Of a stretch of DNA of 64,000 nucleotides, positions 9,039 through 18,949 are shown one piece after another; position 1 is the stretch's first letter, and every line of letters begins with the position of its first letter. This DNA is from Campylobacter concisus (lineage in GTDB: Bacteria; Campylobacterota; Campylobacteria; Campylobacterales; Campylobacteraceae), in the NCBI RefSeq assembly GCF_003048575.1, contig NZ_PIRZ01000002.1, forward strand, positions 326,795-390,794, written 5' to 3'. Under the pieces are notes generated by a model. It saw only the letters and a program-made list of their open reading frames with translations, was not told the origin of the DNA and ran no database searches. Position numbers and translations under genes: made by a program.

Positions 9039-11287
9039 CTATAAACCTTGATGATAAAGCCACGCGTGACATCTTTTACGATCACTTCAGAGCTAAAGCT
9101 GATCCTTGCAAAATCGCCAAATTCTTCTTTTATAAGCTCGGCTGCTGCCTTTGCGCGCTCTTTACCAACGCCATAATTTACATAGTTATTTAGCCTGCCA
9201 AGATCGTCTTTTTTGATGCTTTGAGCCACATTTGACGGAATCACAAAATTTTTCTTATCAACGATCGGAATTATCTCATAAAGGTAGTTTGAGTTAAATC
9301 TTTGCAAAAATTCGCTCACTCTATTCTTACACATCACGCTAACCTTATCTTTTACATCCATGTCATCACACTCAAGGCTAGAGATCAAAACTAGCTTTGT
9401 TGGCGTCTCTGGCTTAGTTGTCGCTTGCAAGATATTTTTTAAATTCACATTTTCATTTTCAAGTTCATCTTGCCTATTTAAATTTTGCTCGATATCTTTT
9501 TGAAGTTCGATGATCTTGGCATTTACTGGACTTCCTTTTACGCTAGATGAGCTAAGTTCATTTATTTTAGAATTTAACCTCTCAATCGTCTTATTACTCT
9601 CGTTTAACTTATGTTTTGCACTTTCAAGCTCATTTTGTAAACTTAGTAAATTTTTACCACCACTTTTATTGCTATCAGCAAAAAGAGCCGACGTATCAGC
9701 TATCTTTTTTTGTAAAATATTTATTTGCTGACGCAAAATTTCATAGTTTTGCATATCGATCTTTAGCGTCCTTTTTTGAGCTTCTAGCTCACTTTGCTTT
9801 GCTGCTAGCATTTGGCTTGTTTGAGTGAGATTATTTTCTAGCTCTTTTATCTTTTCATCTTTTAAGTTTATCTTTGCACTTAAATTTTTTAACTCGCTGT
9901 CATTTAAACCAAGCTTTTGAGTCTGCAAAGAGATAGTTTGATTTTGCTCAAATAAAGTTTTTAAAAATTTATTTGTCTTTGTATCAAGCGTCTTTAGCTC
10001 ATCTCGTGCATTTTTAAGACTCTCTTCACTTAAATTTAGTTTTTTATTTAGCTCACCTAAACTTGCATTTGCATCTAAATTTTGCTTCTCTAGCTTTTTG
10101 TTTATCAAATTTACCCGTTCAAGCTCTTTTTTAAGCGAATTTATATTTTCATTTGCGAGTTTATTTTCCTGCTCACTTTTAAGATTTTTTTCTTTTAAAT
10201 CATTAAAACTTTTATGAAGTGCCGCAAGAGAGGCATTTAGCTCTAAATTTTTACCATTGTAGTTTTCAACTGCCAAATCTTTTGAGTTTAAATTTTTCTT
10301 TATCTCATCAAGCTCATAAATTCTATCTTTTAAGGCAGTCTTGCTTGACTCAAGAGCCTCCTCAAGATCAATTATCTTATTTGCCTTTTTTGAAAGCTCA
10401 TCCTCCATAACACTCTTTTGCGTTTCAAAGCCATCAGTTAGTGCATTTATCTCTTTTTCATAGCTAAATTTTTGTGTCTTAGCGTCATTTTTTACTCGCT
10501 CGATCTCCTCTTTTAAAAGCAAAATTTCTTTTTTTTCATTTTTATCTTTTTCATTTTGAGTATTTTCATACTCTTTTATTAGTGCATCTTTTTGAGCCAG
10601 TGTCGTATTTAGCTCTATATTTTGCTCTTTTAAAGCCGTGTAATTTGCCTCAGCTGCCTCTTTAAATTTAGCAAAATTTGCTTCGATATCTTTTACCTTA
10701 CTTTCATCGCCATTTTTTGCCTCATTTATCGCATTTTCAAGGTCTATTATCTTTTTTTCATAGGCTTTTGAGCTCTCAATCATATCAGTTTGAGCTTCAT
10801 TTAACCGTTTTGTGAGAGTTTGTATATTTTCAAAGTGTTGTGCTTCAAGCTCGCCTAGCGTCTTTTGGTTTTTCTCAACTATCTCATTTTTTTCATTTTC
10901 GATATTTTTTTTCATCTCTGAAATTTTGCTTATAAAGTCTAAATTCTTCTCGCTGATATCGACATTATCAGTAGCTAAAATTTTATTTTTTTTACTTAGC
11001 TCACGAACTTGTTCTTGAAGTTCGTTTACATCATTTGATAAATTTTGATCATTCGTTTCAGTAAAATTTTGGATATAGCTTTTTGGAGTTATATATCCGC
11101 CATATTCGTAAAGATCGTCTTTACTGATGTATTTTTGTCTCTCTTCTTCTGGCAAATTATCAAAATTTATGGAATAAATCGTTTGATTAGTATCTTTTGG
11201 TATCTCATCTTCTTTTGGAGATTTAAAAAACGATAGACAAAAGCCAGCTATCAAACAAAAAATAGCTAGTAAAATTTTATTTATCAA
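9035..11287 (-). CDS. Large membrane-anchored coiled-coil protein with a C-terminal globular domain
   Basis: A 750-residue protein: an N-terminal hydrophobic segment (about 3-20), a short linker, then about 550 residues of nearly uninterrupted heptad-like, Lys/Glu/Asn/Leu-rich sequence (roughly 85-640), and a C-terminal folded domain of about 100 residues containing two cysteines and the helix GVGKERAKAAAELIKEEF, which loosely recalls OmpA-like peptidoglycan-binding domains. One hydrophobic segment suggests an inner-membrane anchor with a long rod. I do not recognise the family. It overlaps the methylase by 4 nt and follows the flavoprotein after 2 nt. Confidence 0.75.
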   Translation of the reverse strand: MINKILLAIFCLIAGFCLSFFKSPKEDEIPKDTNQTIYSINFDNLPEEERQKYISKDDLYEYGGYITPKSYIQNFTETNDQNLSNDVNELQEQVRELSKKNKILATDNVDISEKNLDFISKISEMKKNIENEKNEIVEKNQKTLGELEAQHFENIQTLTKRLNEAQTDMIESSKAYEKKIIDLENAINEAKNGDESKVKDIEANFAKFKEAAEANYTALKEQNIELNTTLAQKDALIKEYENTQNEKDKNEKKEILLLKEEIERVKNDAKTQKFSYEKEINALTDGFETQKSVMEDELSKKANKIIDLEEALESSKTALKDRIYELDEIKKNLNSKDLAVENYNGKNLELNASLAALHKSFNDLKEKNLKSEQENKLANENINSLKKELERVNLINKKLEKQNLDANASLGELNKKLNLSEESLKNARDELKTLDTKTNKFLKTLFEQNQTISLQTQKLGLNDSELKNLSAKINLKDEKIKELENNLTQTSQMLAAKQSELEAQKRTLKIDMQNYEILRQQINILQKKIADTSALFADSNKSGGKNLLSLQNELESAKHKLNESNKTIERLNSKINELSSSSVKGSPVNAKIIELQKDIEQNLNRQDELENENVNLKNILQATTKPETPTKLVLISSLECDDMDVKDKVSVMCKNRVSEFLQRFNSNYLYEIIPIVDKKNFVIPSNVAQSIKKDDLGRLNNYVNYGVGKERAKAAAELIKEEFGDFARISFSSEVIVKDVTRGFIIKVYR

Positions 11288-11289
11288 GC

Positions 11290-12246
11290 TTATGCCTTGC
11301 CCTTTAAAATATCTTTTATGACGTGATGAGCGTGATTTAGCGCAACGACTATTGAGCCGCCATTTTTTAGCACGATGTCACCGCCCACATAAAGTCCTGG
11401 TACGCTACTTTGGTAGTTACTATCAACTATTGGAGTGCCTTTTTCATCGATTTTTATCTGACATTTTTGTAAAAAATCAACCGGACTTGAGCCGCCTATT
11501 GCATAGACAACTCTGTCATAAACGCGGATCTTGCCATTTTCGTAATGCACTCTAACTTTGCCTGATTCGTTATCTATCTCTTTTATATCGTGATTTAGCC
11601 TAACTTTTATCTTACCGTGCTTTTCTAGCTCCCAAAGTGCACTTAAATTTGTCTCATTTACGCGACTAAAATTATCTTTTCTATAAGCGATTGTGGTTTT
11701 ATTGTATTGGCAAAGCTCGATCGCATACTCAACTGCTGAGTTTCCGCCACCTACGACAAGCACCTTTTCGCCGTTTGTACAGCTATCAAGGTTAAAATTT
11801 ACAACCGCGTTTAGTGAAGGTGGGATTTTATAATCAGGCTTATTTGGTCGTCCCATTTTGCCAATTGATATCATCACATTTTTAGCTTCATATACGGCTT
11901 TTGAGGTAGTTACTTTAAAAATTTCTCCATCTTTTTTCACACTCTCTACTTCAGAGTTAAAAAAAGCTTCAATCTTTTCAGTATCAAGCAGCTTGTCAAA
12001 ATAATCAAGCGTGCTCTCTTTCGTGCCATCCTCAAATGAAACTACACCATGTATCGTGCTATCTTGCCCTTTATACTCTTTATCTACGCGTTTATTATCT
12101 TTATAAAATTTTCTTATCGTTTGGCTGTGATTATCACCTTTTTCAAGAAGCAAAACGTTGTTTAAGCCATTTCTTTTTGCCTCAACTACGCTAGCAATTC
12201 CACAAGGTCCGCCACCAACAACAATTAGATCATAAACATTTACCAT
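11290..12246 (-). CDS. NAD(P)/FAD-dependent disulfide-reductase-like protein (YpdA type)
   Basis: Flavoprotein of 318 residues with two Rossmann motifs: GGGPCG near the N terminus (FAD) and VVGGGNSAVEYA mid-protein (NADPH), then GLYVGGD near the C terminus. It resembles YpdA-type putative bacillithiol-disulfide reductases and has no CxxC redox pair like thioredoxin reductase, so a thiol-reductase role is only suggested. The frame opens earlier at a TTG, but the ATG at 12246 has GGAG 6 nt upstream and is preferred. Located 24 nt downstream of DAHP synthase. Confidence 0.85.
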   Translation of the reverse strand: MVNVYDLIVVGGGPCGIASVVEAKRNGLNNVLLLEKGDNHSQTIRKFYKDNKRVDKEYKGQDSTIHGVVSFEDGTKESTLDYFDKLLDTEKIEAFFNSEVESVKKDGEIFKVTTSKAVYEAKNVMISIGKMGRPNKPDYKIPPSLNAVVNFNLDSCTNGEKVLVVGGGNSAVEYAIELCQYNKTTIAYRKDNFSRVNETNLSALWELEKHGKIKVRLNHDIKEIDNESGKVRVHYENGKIRVYDRVVYAIGGSSPVDFLQKCQIKIDEKGTPIVDSNYQSSVPGLYVGGDIVLKNGGSIVVALNHAHHVIKDILKGKA

Positions 12247-12270
12247 CTTTTTCTCCAAATTTTATAAATT

Positions 12271-13611
12271 TTAAGCTTTTTTAACCAGATCAGCCATCAA
12301 AAATGCAAGTTCAAGTGCCTGATCGGCATTTAGCCTTGGATCACATTGTGTTTCATATCTTTGCTCAAGCGAGCTTTCAGTGATATTTAATGCCCCACCC
12401 GTGCACTCAGTCACGTCTTGCCCTGTCATCTCAAGATGCACACCGCCAGCTCTTGTGCCCTCAGCTTTGTGAATTTCAAAAAAGCTTCTAACTTCGCTTA
12501 TTATATTGTCAAATTCTCTGGTTTTATAGTTATTTGATGTTTTTACAGTGTTGCCATGCATCGGATCGATGCTATAAACGATATTTAGCCCTTCTCGCTT
12601 TAGCTCTCTTAAAATTTTTGGTAAATTTTCGCCTATCTTGTCAGCGCCCATTCTGATTATCACATTTAGTCTGCCAGCTTCATTTTCTGGATTTAGTTTA
12701 TTTGCAAGTGCGACGACATCTTCAGCCTTTGCACTTGGTCCGATCTTTACACCGATAGGATTTTTCACACCACTTAAAAAATGTACGTGAGCATCATTTA
12801 TACCACGCGTTCTTTCACCTATCCAAAGCATATGAGCCGAGCAGTCGTACCACTCACCACTAAGACTATCAACTCTAGTTAAAGCCTCCTCATAAGGCAG
12901 TAAAAGTGCCTCGTGAGATGTATAAACCGCGGTTTGATTTATGACTGGCGTATTTGCTGAAGTGATGCCACAAGCTGCCATAAATGAAAGCGTCTTTGTT
13001 AGCTCATCAGCTAGTTTTGCGTATTTCTCGCCGATCTCTGGCTTTTTAACAAAGCCTAAATTCCACTTATGCACTTGATGTAGGTCGGCCAAACCGCCTC
13101 TTGAAAAGGCTCTAAGTAAGTTCATCGTAGATGCACTTTGATAATACGCCTCGATCATGCGTTTTGGATCAGGCACTCTTGCTTTTTCGTCAAATTCAAA
13201 GCCATTTATGATGTCACCTCTATAGCTTGGAAGCTTAACGCCATTTACCTCTTCAAAATCGCTACTTCTAGGCTTTGCAAACTGCCCTGCTACGCGGCCC
13301 ACTTTGACCACTGGATAGCCACCAGCAAAGGTTAAAACTATCGCCATTTGAAGTAAAACCTTAAACATATCTCTGATGTTGTTTGCATTAAAATTTGTAA
13401 AGCTCTCAGCGCAGTCGCCACCTTGAAGCAAAAATGCCTCGCCATTGCAAACTTTTGCAAGTTCTTCTTTTAAACTTCTAGCCTCGCCAGCAAAGACCAA
13501 AGGAGGAAGCGATTTTAATTTTTCTTCGACCTCTTTAAGCTCTTTTAAATCTGGGTATTTTGGTTGTTGCAAGATATTAAATTCTCTCCAGCTATCGCGG
13601 TTCCAAGTCAT
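12271..13611 (-). CDS. aroF: 3-deoxy-7-phosphoheptulonate synthase, class II
   Basis: First enzyme of the shikimate pathway, joining phosphoenolpyruvate and erythrose 4-phosphate. The 446-residue length and segments [30 protein letters not shown] and DPMHGNT identify the class II (plant/Mycobacterium-like) enzyme, which is unrelated in sequence to the class I AroG of E. coli. AGGAA lies 6 nt before the ATG, and an extended -10 box is at 13649-13654. The symbol is by analogy; aroG or aroH are used in some annotations. Confidence 0.95.
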   Translation of the reverse strand: MTWNRDSWREFNILQQPKYPDLKELKEVEEKLKSLPPLVFAGEARSLKEELAKVCNGEAFLLQGGDCAESFTNFNANNIRDMFKVLLQMAIVLTFAGGYPVVKVGRVAGQFAKPRSSDFEEVNGVKLPSYRGDIINGFEFDEKARVPDPKRMIEAYYQSASTMNLLRAFSRGGLADLHQVHKWNLGFVKKPEIGEKYAKLADELTKTLSFMAACGITSANTPVINQTAVYTSHEALLLPYEEALTRVDSLSGEWYDCSAHMLWIGERTRGINDAHVHFLSGVKNPIGVKIGPSAKAEDVVALANKLNPENEAGRLNVIIRMGADKIGENLPKILRELKREGLNIVYSIDPMHGNTVKTSNNYKTREFDNIISEVRSFFEIHKAEGTRAGGVHLEMTGQDVTECTGGALNITESSLEQRYETQCDPRLNADQALELAFLMADLVKKA

Positions 13612-13648
13612 TTATTTTCCTATCTTTTTTGCCTTAAATTAGACGCTG

Positions 13649-13654
13649 ATTATA
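13649..13654 (-). promoter_or_regulatory. Extended -10 box of the DAHP synthase gene
   Basis: TGATATAAT (extended -10) on the minus strand, about 38 nt upstream of the start codon, with a T-rich stretch near -35. A weaker plus-strand TACAAT at 13710-13715 may serve the divergent transporter gene. Confidence 0.55.
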
Positions 13655-13756
13655 TCACGGCAAACTTAAAAAATAAAAGCCATTAATAGGCTATTAAAGA
13701 TATTTTGCCTACAATCGCTACTTTAAATTTACCCAAAAAGGAGCAGAATTTTTTTC

Positions 13757-14641
13757 ATGATAAAAGGCATATTTTATTCGCTTTTGGCATCTGTTTTGTT
13801 TAACTGCATCTACTACATGTCAGTGCTCATGAACCCCATCAGCACGCAAGCTCTTGTTGGATACCGCATGATCTTTGCCATGCCTTTTGTCATCGCAGCC
13901 ATTTTTTTGTTAAAACAGCAGCGAAATTTCAAATTTTTACTTCTAAAAATAAAGCTAAAACCTAAAATTTTACTAGTTTTACTAGCTACCTCGCTCATTG
14001 TCTCATTTCAGATGTGGCTCTATCTCTGGGCTCCAAGCAACGGATCAGCACTAAAAGTCTCTATCGGCTACCTCATCATGCCAATAGTCATGGTCCTTTT
14101 TGGACGGATATTTTTTAAAGAGCACCTCTCTAAAACAAAGCTAGCCTCGATATTTTTTGCAGCCCTTGGCGTCTTTAGCACAGCTATACTAAGCGGCGGC
14201 ATCTCGTGGGAGAGCGCTGTAGTTTTTTGCCTTTATCCAGTCTATTTTGCCATTAGAAAGTACTACAACCTTGCAAATTTCTCAAGCTTTGTTATAGAGA
14301 TAATTTTTATGTTTTTATTCTCATTTTATTTTGCGCTCACAGCCGATATGAACTACGTGATGAGCCAAAATCCAAACATCTACTATCTGCTCATCTTGCT
14401 TGGTGCTATCAGCGGCATAGCCCTCATCGCCCAGATCCTCTCAAGCACGCTCGTGCCGATAAATGTACTAGGTTTGCTTACATATTTTGAGCCTATAATG
14501 ATGCTTTTTGTCTCTTTTGCTATCGGCGAAAGGCTGGAGAAAAGCTCTTACTTTTTGATGATATGCCTTGCTATTTCGGTTACGCTCTTGATGATTGATA
14601 GCATAAATTCCATAAAAAGCGATAAAAAATGCAAAAACTAA
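13757..14641 (+). CDS. EamA/RarD-type drug/metabolite transporter, copy 1
   Basis: Inner-membrane protein of 294 residues with about ten hydrophobic segments in two related halves, as in the DMT (EamA) superfamily. The segment FQMWLYLWAPSNGSALKVSIGYLIMPIVMVLFG matches RarD-type proteins. The substrate is unknown; family members export amino acids, nucleotides or drugs. AGGAG lies about 13 nt before the ATG, which is longer than usual. The end overlaps the second transporter by 13 nt, so the two are translated together and may work as a pair. Confidence 0.85.
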   Translation: MIKGIFYSLLASVLFNCIYYMSVLMNPISTQALVGYRMIFAMPFVIAAIFLLKQQRNFKFLLLKIKLKPKILLVLLATSLIVSFQMWLYLWAPSNGSALKVSIGYLIMPIVMVLFGRIFFKEHLSKTKLASIFFAALGVFSTAILSGGISWESAVVFCLYPVYFAIRKYYNLANFSSFVIEIIFMFLFSFYFALTADMNYVMSQNPNIYYLLILLGAISGIALIAQILSSTLVPINVLGLLTYFEPIMMLFVSFAIGERLEKSSYFLMICLAISVTLLMIDSINSIKSDKKCKN

Positions 14642-15516
14642 ACGAAGCTCAAAAAGGCGTTGCTTTCGCACTTAGTGCGTTTTTTATGTGGGGATTTTTA
14701 GCAGTTTATTTTAACCTCTTTAGCAAAGATGTCGATGCTTATGAAATTTTAGCTCATAGGGTCATTTGGTCGTTTTTCTTGATGGCTGGCGTGCTTTATT
14801 TTAGTGGCAAAATGGGTGAAATTTTTACTTTACTTAAAGATATTCGTTCGCTAAAAATCCTATTTTTGAGTGGCATATTTATCACCACAAACTGGGGCGT
14901 TTATGTCTATGCGGTTAGCAATGGAAAAATTTTAGATACAAGCCTGGGCTATTTTATAAATCCCCTAATAAGCATGCTCCTTGGTGTTATCATCTTTAAA
15001 GAAAGGCTAAATAAAAGCGGAATTTTAGCCATTTGCATAGTCGTTTTAGCCATTAGCGTACAAATTTATGCCCAAGGCGGATTGCCATTAGTTTCCATTA
15101 TCTTGCCGCTTTCATTTGGATTTTACGCAGCAGTTAGAAAGATGGCAAAGATTAGCGCATTTAACGGGCTTTTTATAGAAACATTTTTTATGTTCCCATT
15201 TGCACTTGCTTACATACTTTACATAGCATTTTTAGACAAAAGCCACTTTGGACTAAACGAAGACTCGATTTTAATGATTGCTTCAAGCATCGTAACTATC
15301 GTGCCGCTTGTCGCTTTTAACGCAGCGGCAACAAGGATAAATTTAACAACGATTGGCTACTTGCAATACATCTCGCCGACCATCGCGATCCTTTGTGCGG
15401 TCTTCATTTACGGCGAAAATTTAGACGGCTACAAGGTCATCTCGTTTTGTATGATCTGGCTGGCACTTGCGATAATTAGCATAGATAAATTTAGAAAAAG
15501 GAGTAAAAATGAATAG
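14629..15516 (+). CDS. rarD: EamA/RarD-type transporter, copy 2
   Basis: A 295-residue membrane protein with about ten predicted spans, closer to classical RarD than the upstream copy: N-terminal GVAFALSAFFMWGFLAVYF, then HRVIWS, and NWGVYVYAVSNGKILDTSLGYFINPL. RarD of E. coli has no defined substrate. It overlaps the preceding transporter by 13 nt and the next small gene by 8 nt. Tandem paralogues in the DMT superfamily sometimes form heterodimers, which is a possibility here and no more. Confidence 0.85.
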   Translation: MQKLNEAQKGVAFALSAFFMWGFLAVYFNLFSKDVDAYEILAHRVIWSFFLMAGVLYFSGKMGEIFTLLKDIRSLKILFLSGIFITTNWGVYVYAVSNGKILDTSLGYFINPLISMLLGVIIFKERLNKSGILAICIVVLAISVQIYAQGGLPLVSIILPLSFGFYAAVRKMAKISAFNGLFIETFFMFPFALAYILYIAFLDKSHFGLNEDSILMIASSIVTIVPLVAFNAAATRINLTTIGYLQYISPTIAILCAVFIYGENLDGYKVISFCMIWLALAIISIDKFRKRSKNE

Positions 15517-15961
15517 CGTAACGATTTATTTGCTGCTTGCGTTTTTTGCGGCGCTTATTTTATATTTTCAGATACAAAAACTAACCAAAAAGCTCGACGA
15601 AGAGGGAGCGGTGCCAGCTTATCAAAAGGCTGCGCAAGAGGTTTTAGAAAATTTAAGCAATGCTGAGAAATATCCAAAATTTTGCAACGTAATATTTAAA
15701 AAGATAAACACCTTAAGGCAAGATATTTTATTTGAAGATGCACTAAATAGTGAGTCTGATAAAGATAAAGCATTAGATGCCTTAGAGCAAATAAGAGAAA
15801 AACTGGAAACTTTATCAAAGCAAGAGAATTTAAGCTGGGAGAGTGAGCTCTTTGCGATCTTGGACGAGCTTGATGGCTTTGTAAGGGCAAATTTCAAAGA
15901 CGGCGAAAATAGAGCCGAAAGCTTAAGAGACGAACTCAAAAGAGAATTTGATGAGTTGTAA
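15509..15961 (+). CDS. Small membrane-anchored acidic protein, unknown
   Basis: A 150-residue protein with one N-terminal membrane segment (about 4-22, VTIYLLLAFFAALILYF) and a charged, mostly helical remainder rich in Glu, Asp and Lys. It overlaps rarD by 8 nt, so it is the last gene of the transporter unit. I do not recognise a family and assign no function. Confidence 0.65.
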   Translation: MNSVTIYLLLAFFAALILYFQIQKLTKKLDEEGAVPAYQKAAQEVLENLSNAEKYPKFCNVIFKKINTLRQDILFEDALNSESDKDKALDALEQIREKLETLSKQENLSWESELFAILDELDGFVRANFKDGENRAESLRDELKREFDEL

Positions 15962-15986
15962 AAAGATACTTAAAAAGTGTAAGCTA

Positions 15987-15992
15987 TAGAAT
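15987..15992 (+). promoter_or_regulatory. Possible -10 box for mcrBC
   Basis: TATAGAAT lies in the 64-nt gap before mcrB, about 35 nt upstream of the ATG, which itself has AGGAG 6-7 nt upstream. This suggests mcrBC has its own transcript. Confidence 0.35.
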
Positions 15993-16025
15993 AATGGGAG
16001 TAATCAAAAACTACAGGAGAGAAAT

Positions 16026-17711
16026 ATGATAAACGATGATTTAAAAAATAAAATTTTAGATGGGTTTAAGTATTTTACAAATAGATACGCTCAAGATATA
16101 ACTTATCGCAAAAACGACGAAACAACACGCCGCAAATTAAGTAATTTTTGTGAAAATTTAAAAATTTTTTCTAATAATATATTTAATGGCTTTGAAACCG
16201 TAGATCATGGGAAGTGGCAAAATAGCGGAAATATTTCAAAATATATATGGAATAGATATAAGCCCTTTAAAAACGAATCTCATTTAGTTATTTATTTTGC
16301 CGTTTTAGCAAAACCAAGTAATTTTTATATATCCATAGGACTAATTGATACAAAACTAAGCGATACAGAAGAAAAACTGAAAGATGAAATATATAACTTT
16401 CTAGAGTCAGAATGCAAAAAGATACATGTTGATGGTTTTAAGCTTGATAAATTTGAATTTGAATTTGAAAAAAATATATTTTTTGCTATAGAGAGTGTAG
16501 ATACTTTTACAACTCTTGACTACACAAGCTTACTTAATGCACTAACAAACGTATATCAGCTGACATATGACAAATTTTATAAAAACATAGAACACAACAG
16601 ACAAAATAATAGTGATAGCAAAGGATATGAAATGACCGATGATGACAAAAAATCAACTTATCCACTTAATCAAATATTATATGGTCCTCCAGGAACTGGA
16701 AAGACATACAGTACAGTGACAAAAGCTATCGAGATAATAGAAGAAAGAAAAGTTGATATAAGCGAAAACAGAAATGATCTAAAAAAGAAATTTGATGGAT
16801 ATATACGAAGTGGGCAAATAAAATTTATAACATTTCACCAAAGCTATGGATATGAGGAATTTGTTGAGGGCATAAAGCCTGTATTTGATAGCGAAAACGA
16901 AGATGGCGATATAACTTATGAGATATCAAAAGGAATTTTTTATCAGTGCTGCGAAAATGCCCTGCTTCTTAGTGGATACAAAGGCAAGCTTAGTGATTTT
17001 TGCGATTTACCAAAAGATGAGCGACAAAATTTTTTTAATGACAGCACACCAAAATATGCCATCTTTATCGACGAGATCAACCGCGGAAATATATCCAAAA
17101 TTTTTGGTGAGCTTATAACTCTAATAGAGCCGTCAAAAAGGCTCGGTGCAGATGACGAGATAATGGTGAAGCTGCCATATTCAAAAGAGAAATTTGGAGT
17201 GCCGTCAAATTTATACATAATAGGCACGATGAATACGTCAGATCGCAGCATAGCCCTTATGGATACGGCACTTAGAAGAAGGTTTGAGTTTGTAGAGATG
17301 ATGCCACAACCGGAACTTCTAAAAGATATTAAGATCATTAAAAACGGAGATGACACCGACATAAAGCTCAATGAAATGCTTAAAACGATAAACGAGCGTA
17401 TAGAATATCTTTATGACAGAGACCACACGATAGGGCATGCTTATTTTATGTCGCTAAAAGATAGTGCGGATATATCAGAATTAGCTTCGATCTTTAAAAA
17501 TAAAATTTTACCGTTACTGCAAGAGTATTTTTACGACGATTGGGAAAAGATAAGGCTAGTACTAGGAGATAATGGGTTTATAAAAGAAAAAGGGAAAGAT
17601 AGAAAATTGCTTGTGCTGGATGGCAAAGAATACGAAACTGATAAAATTTTATATGAGATAAAATTTGAAGCCTTTAAAGAACCAGAAAACTATATAAAAA
17701 TTTACGAATAA
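16026..17711 (+). CDS. mcrB: McrB-type GTPase/AAA+ subunit of a modification-dependent restriction system
   Basis: The motor of a two-gene McrBC-like nuclease that recognises modified DNA and translocates with GTP. Of 561 residues, 1-195 form a DNA-binding-type N-terminal domain that I cannot assign with confidence (possibly DUF3578-like), then an AAA+ domain: Walker A GPPGTGKT 220-227, a Walker B/DEIN segment IFIDEINR 346-353, the McrB signature TMNTSDRS 401-408 and ALRRRF arginines soon after. mcrC follows after 16 nt. The first 600 nt look more AT-rich than flanking genes, consistent with acquisition by transfer. No partner methylase is present, as expected for a type IV system. Confidence 0.9.
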   Translation: MINDDLKNKILDGFKYFTNRYAQDITYRKNDETTRRKLSNFCENLKIFSNNIFNGFETVDHGKWQNSGNISKYIWNRYKPFKNESHLVIYFAVLAKPSNFYISIGLIDTKLSDTEEKLKDEIYNFLESECKKIHVDGFKLDKFEFEFEKNIFFAIESVDTFTTLDYTSLLNALTNVYQLTYDKFYKNIEHNRQNNSDSKGYEMTDDDKKSTYPLNQILYGPPGTGKTYSTVTKAIEIIEERKVDISENRNDLKKKFDGYIRSGQIKFITFHQSYGYEEFVEGIKPVFDSENEDGDITYEISKGIFYQCCENALLLSGYKGKLSDFCDLPKDERQNFFNDSTPKYAIFIDEINRGNISKIFGELITLIEPSKRLGADDEIMVKLPYSKEKFGVPSNLYIIGTMNTSDRSIALMDTALRRRFEFVEMMPQPELLKDIKIIKNGDDTDIKLNEMLKTINERIEYLYDRDHTIGHAYFMSLKDSADISELASIFKNKILPLLQEYFYDDWEKIRLVLGDNGFIKEKGKDRKLLVLDGKEYETDKILYEIKFEAFKEPENYIKIYE

Positions 17712-17727
17712 AACGAAACGCAAAGCA

Positions 17728-18933
17728 ATGACCAAATACTTAATAGAGTTTGAAAAATTTCGCCCGGAAGATAACCAAGACCTATTTAAAGCCGTAGATG
17801 CATTTACTAGAGAAAATTTTGCCGCAGTAGAATTTTTAAGGCCCGGTAGAGACAAAAAGGGCGATTTTTTACAAGCTCAAAACTACGTCGGTATTATCCA
17901 GACAAAAAGCGGCGATAGCCTTGAAATACTTCCAAAGATCCACGATAACGACAATGGCAACAATAAAGAAGCGGTAGAAAATTCTAAAAGAATTTTACTA
18001 AGAATGTTAAAAACTTTAAAAAATCATCCATTTAAAAATATAAACATTGCGAATTTAAAAAGTTTGAATCTACCACTTCTTGAAATTTTTATATTGATGT
18101 TCCTAGATGAAGTATCAAAACTCATAAAAATAGGCATAAAAAGTGACTATGTGGAACTGGAAGATAATCTAAAATTTTTAAAAGGAAAGCTAAAAATATC
18201 GGAGCAAATACGTAAAAATATCATCCATAAAGAGAGGTTTTACATTTGCTATCAAGAGTTTTCCATAGATATGGCCGAAAATCGTCTCATAAAAAGCGCA
18301 CTCGAGTTTTTATACAAGCGCTCAAAATCAAGCAAAAATCAACGACTTATTAGGGAATACTTATTTATTTTTGATGAAATTTCATCTAGCTCCGATATAA
18401 ACGCGGACTTTAACCGCTTAAAACTAAATCGCCAAACAAAACACTATGAGCAAGCGCTTTTATGGAGTAAGATATTTTTACAAAATAAGTCGTTTAGTCC
18501 ATATAGAGGTAACGATGTGGCTTTTGCTTTGCTGTTTGATATAAATACGCTTTTTGAAAGCTATGTCGGAAATTTTATAAAGAAAAAGCTTTCGAGTGCT
18601 ATATTGCAGCATAAAGGAAAATATCTTATTGAAGAACCAAGAAGAGACTTCGGGTTAAAACCAGATATATTTTTAAAATATAAAAACCAAAATTATATAG
18701 CCGACACAAAATGGAAGATCGTCAAATCAAAAGACGATATTTCACAAGCTGACCTATATCAGCTATATGTTTATGGTAAAAAATATAATTGTGGCGAGCT
18801 TTATCTCATTTACCCAAAGATAGACGGCATAGAACAAGATTCTATGAAATTTGAATATGAAAAAGATATGCAACTTGAAATTTTATACTTTGATCTTGAA
18901 AAAGACGAAAATAACGCAAATTTACTGGCCTAA
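17728..18933 (+). CDS. mcrC: McrC nuclease subunit
   Basis: Endonuclease partner of McrB, 401 residues. The N-terminal half is the McrC scaffold. The C-terminal PD-(D/E)xK nuclease site is intact: PD at 312-313 and DTK at 326-328 in KPDIFLKY...IADTKWK. The gene starts 16 nt after mcrB and ends 16 nt before the convergent nagZ gene. In E. coli McrC stimulates McrB GTPase and cuts between two methylated half-sites; the modified base recognised here cannot be predicted. Confidence 0.9.
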   Translation: MTKYLIEFEKFRPEDNQDLFKAVDAFTRENFAAVEFLRPGRDKKGDFLQAQNYVGIIQTKSGDSLEILPKIHDNDNGNNKEAVENSKRILLRMLKTLKNHPFKNINIANLKSLNLPLLEIFILMFLDEVSKLIKIGIKSDYVELEDNLKFLKGKLKISEQIRKNIIHKERFYICYQEFSIDMAENRLIKSALEFLYKRSKSSKNQRLIREYLFIFDEISSSSDINADFNRLKLNRQTKHYEQALLWSKIFLQNKSFSPYRGNDVAFALLFDINTLFESYVGNFIKKKLSSAILQHKGKYLIEEPRRDFGLKPDIFLKYKNQNYIADTKWKIVKSKDDISQADLYQLYVYGKKYNCGELYLIYPKIDGIEQDSMKFEYEKDMQLEILYFDLEKDENNANLLA

Positions 18934-18949
18934 TTTATAAAAGCCAAAT

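Noticed and set aside
16943..17371. 142-codon open frame opposite mcrB
   Set aside because: The opposite strand encodes the AAA+ motifs of McrB.
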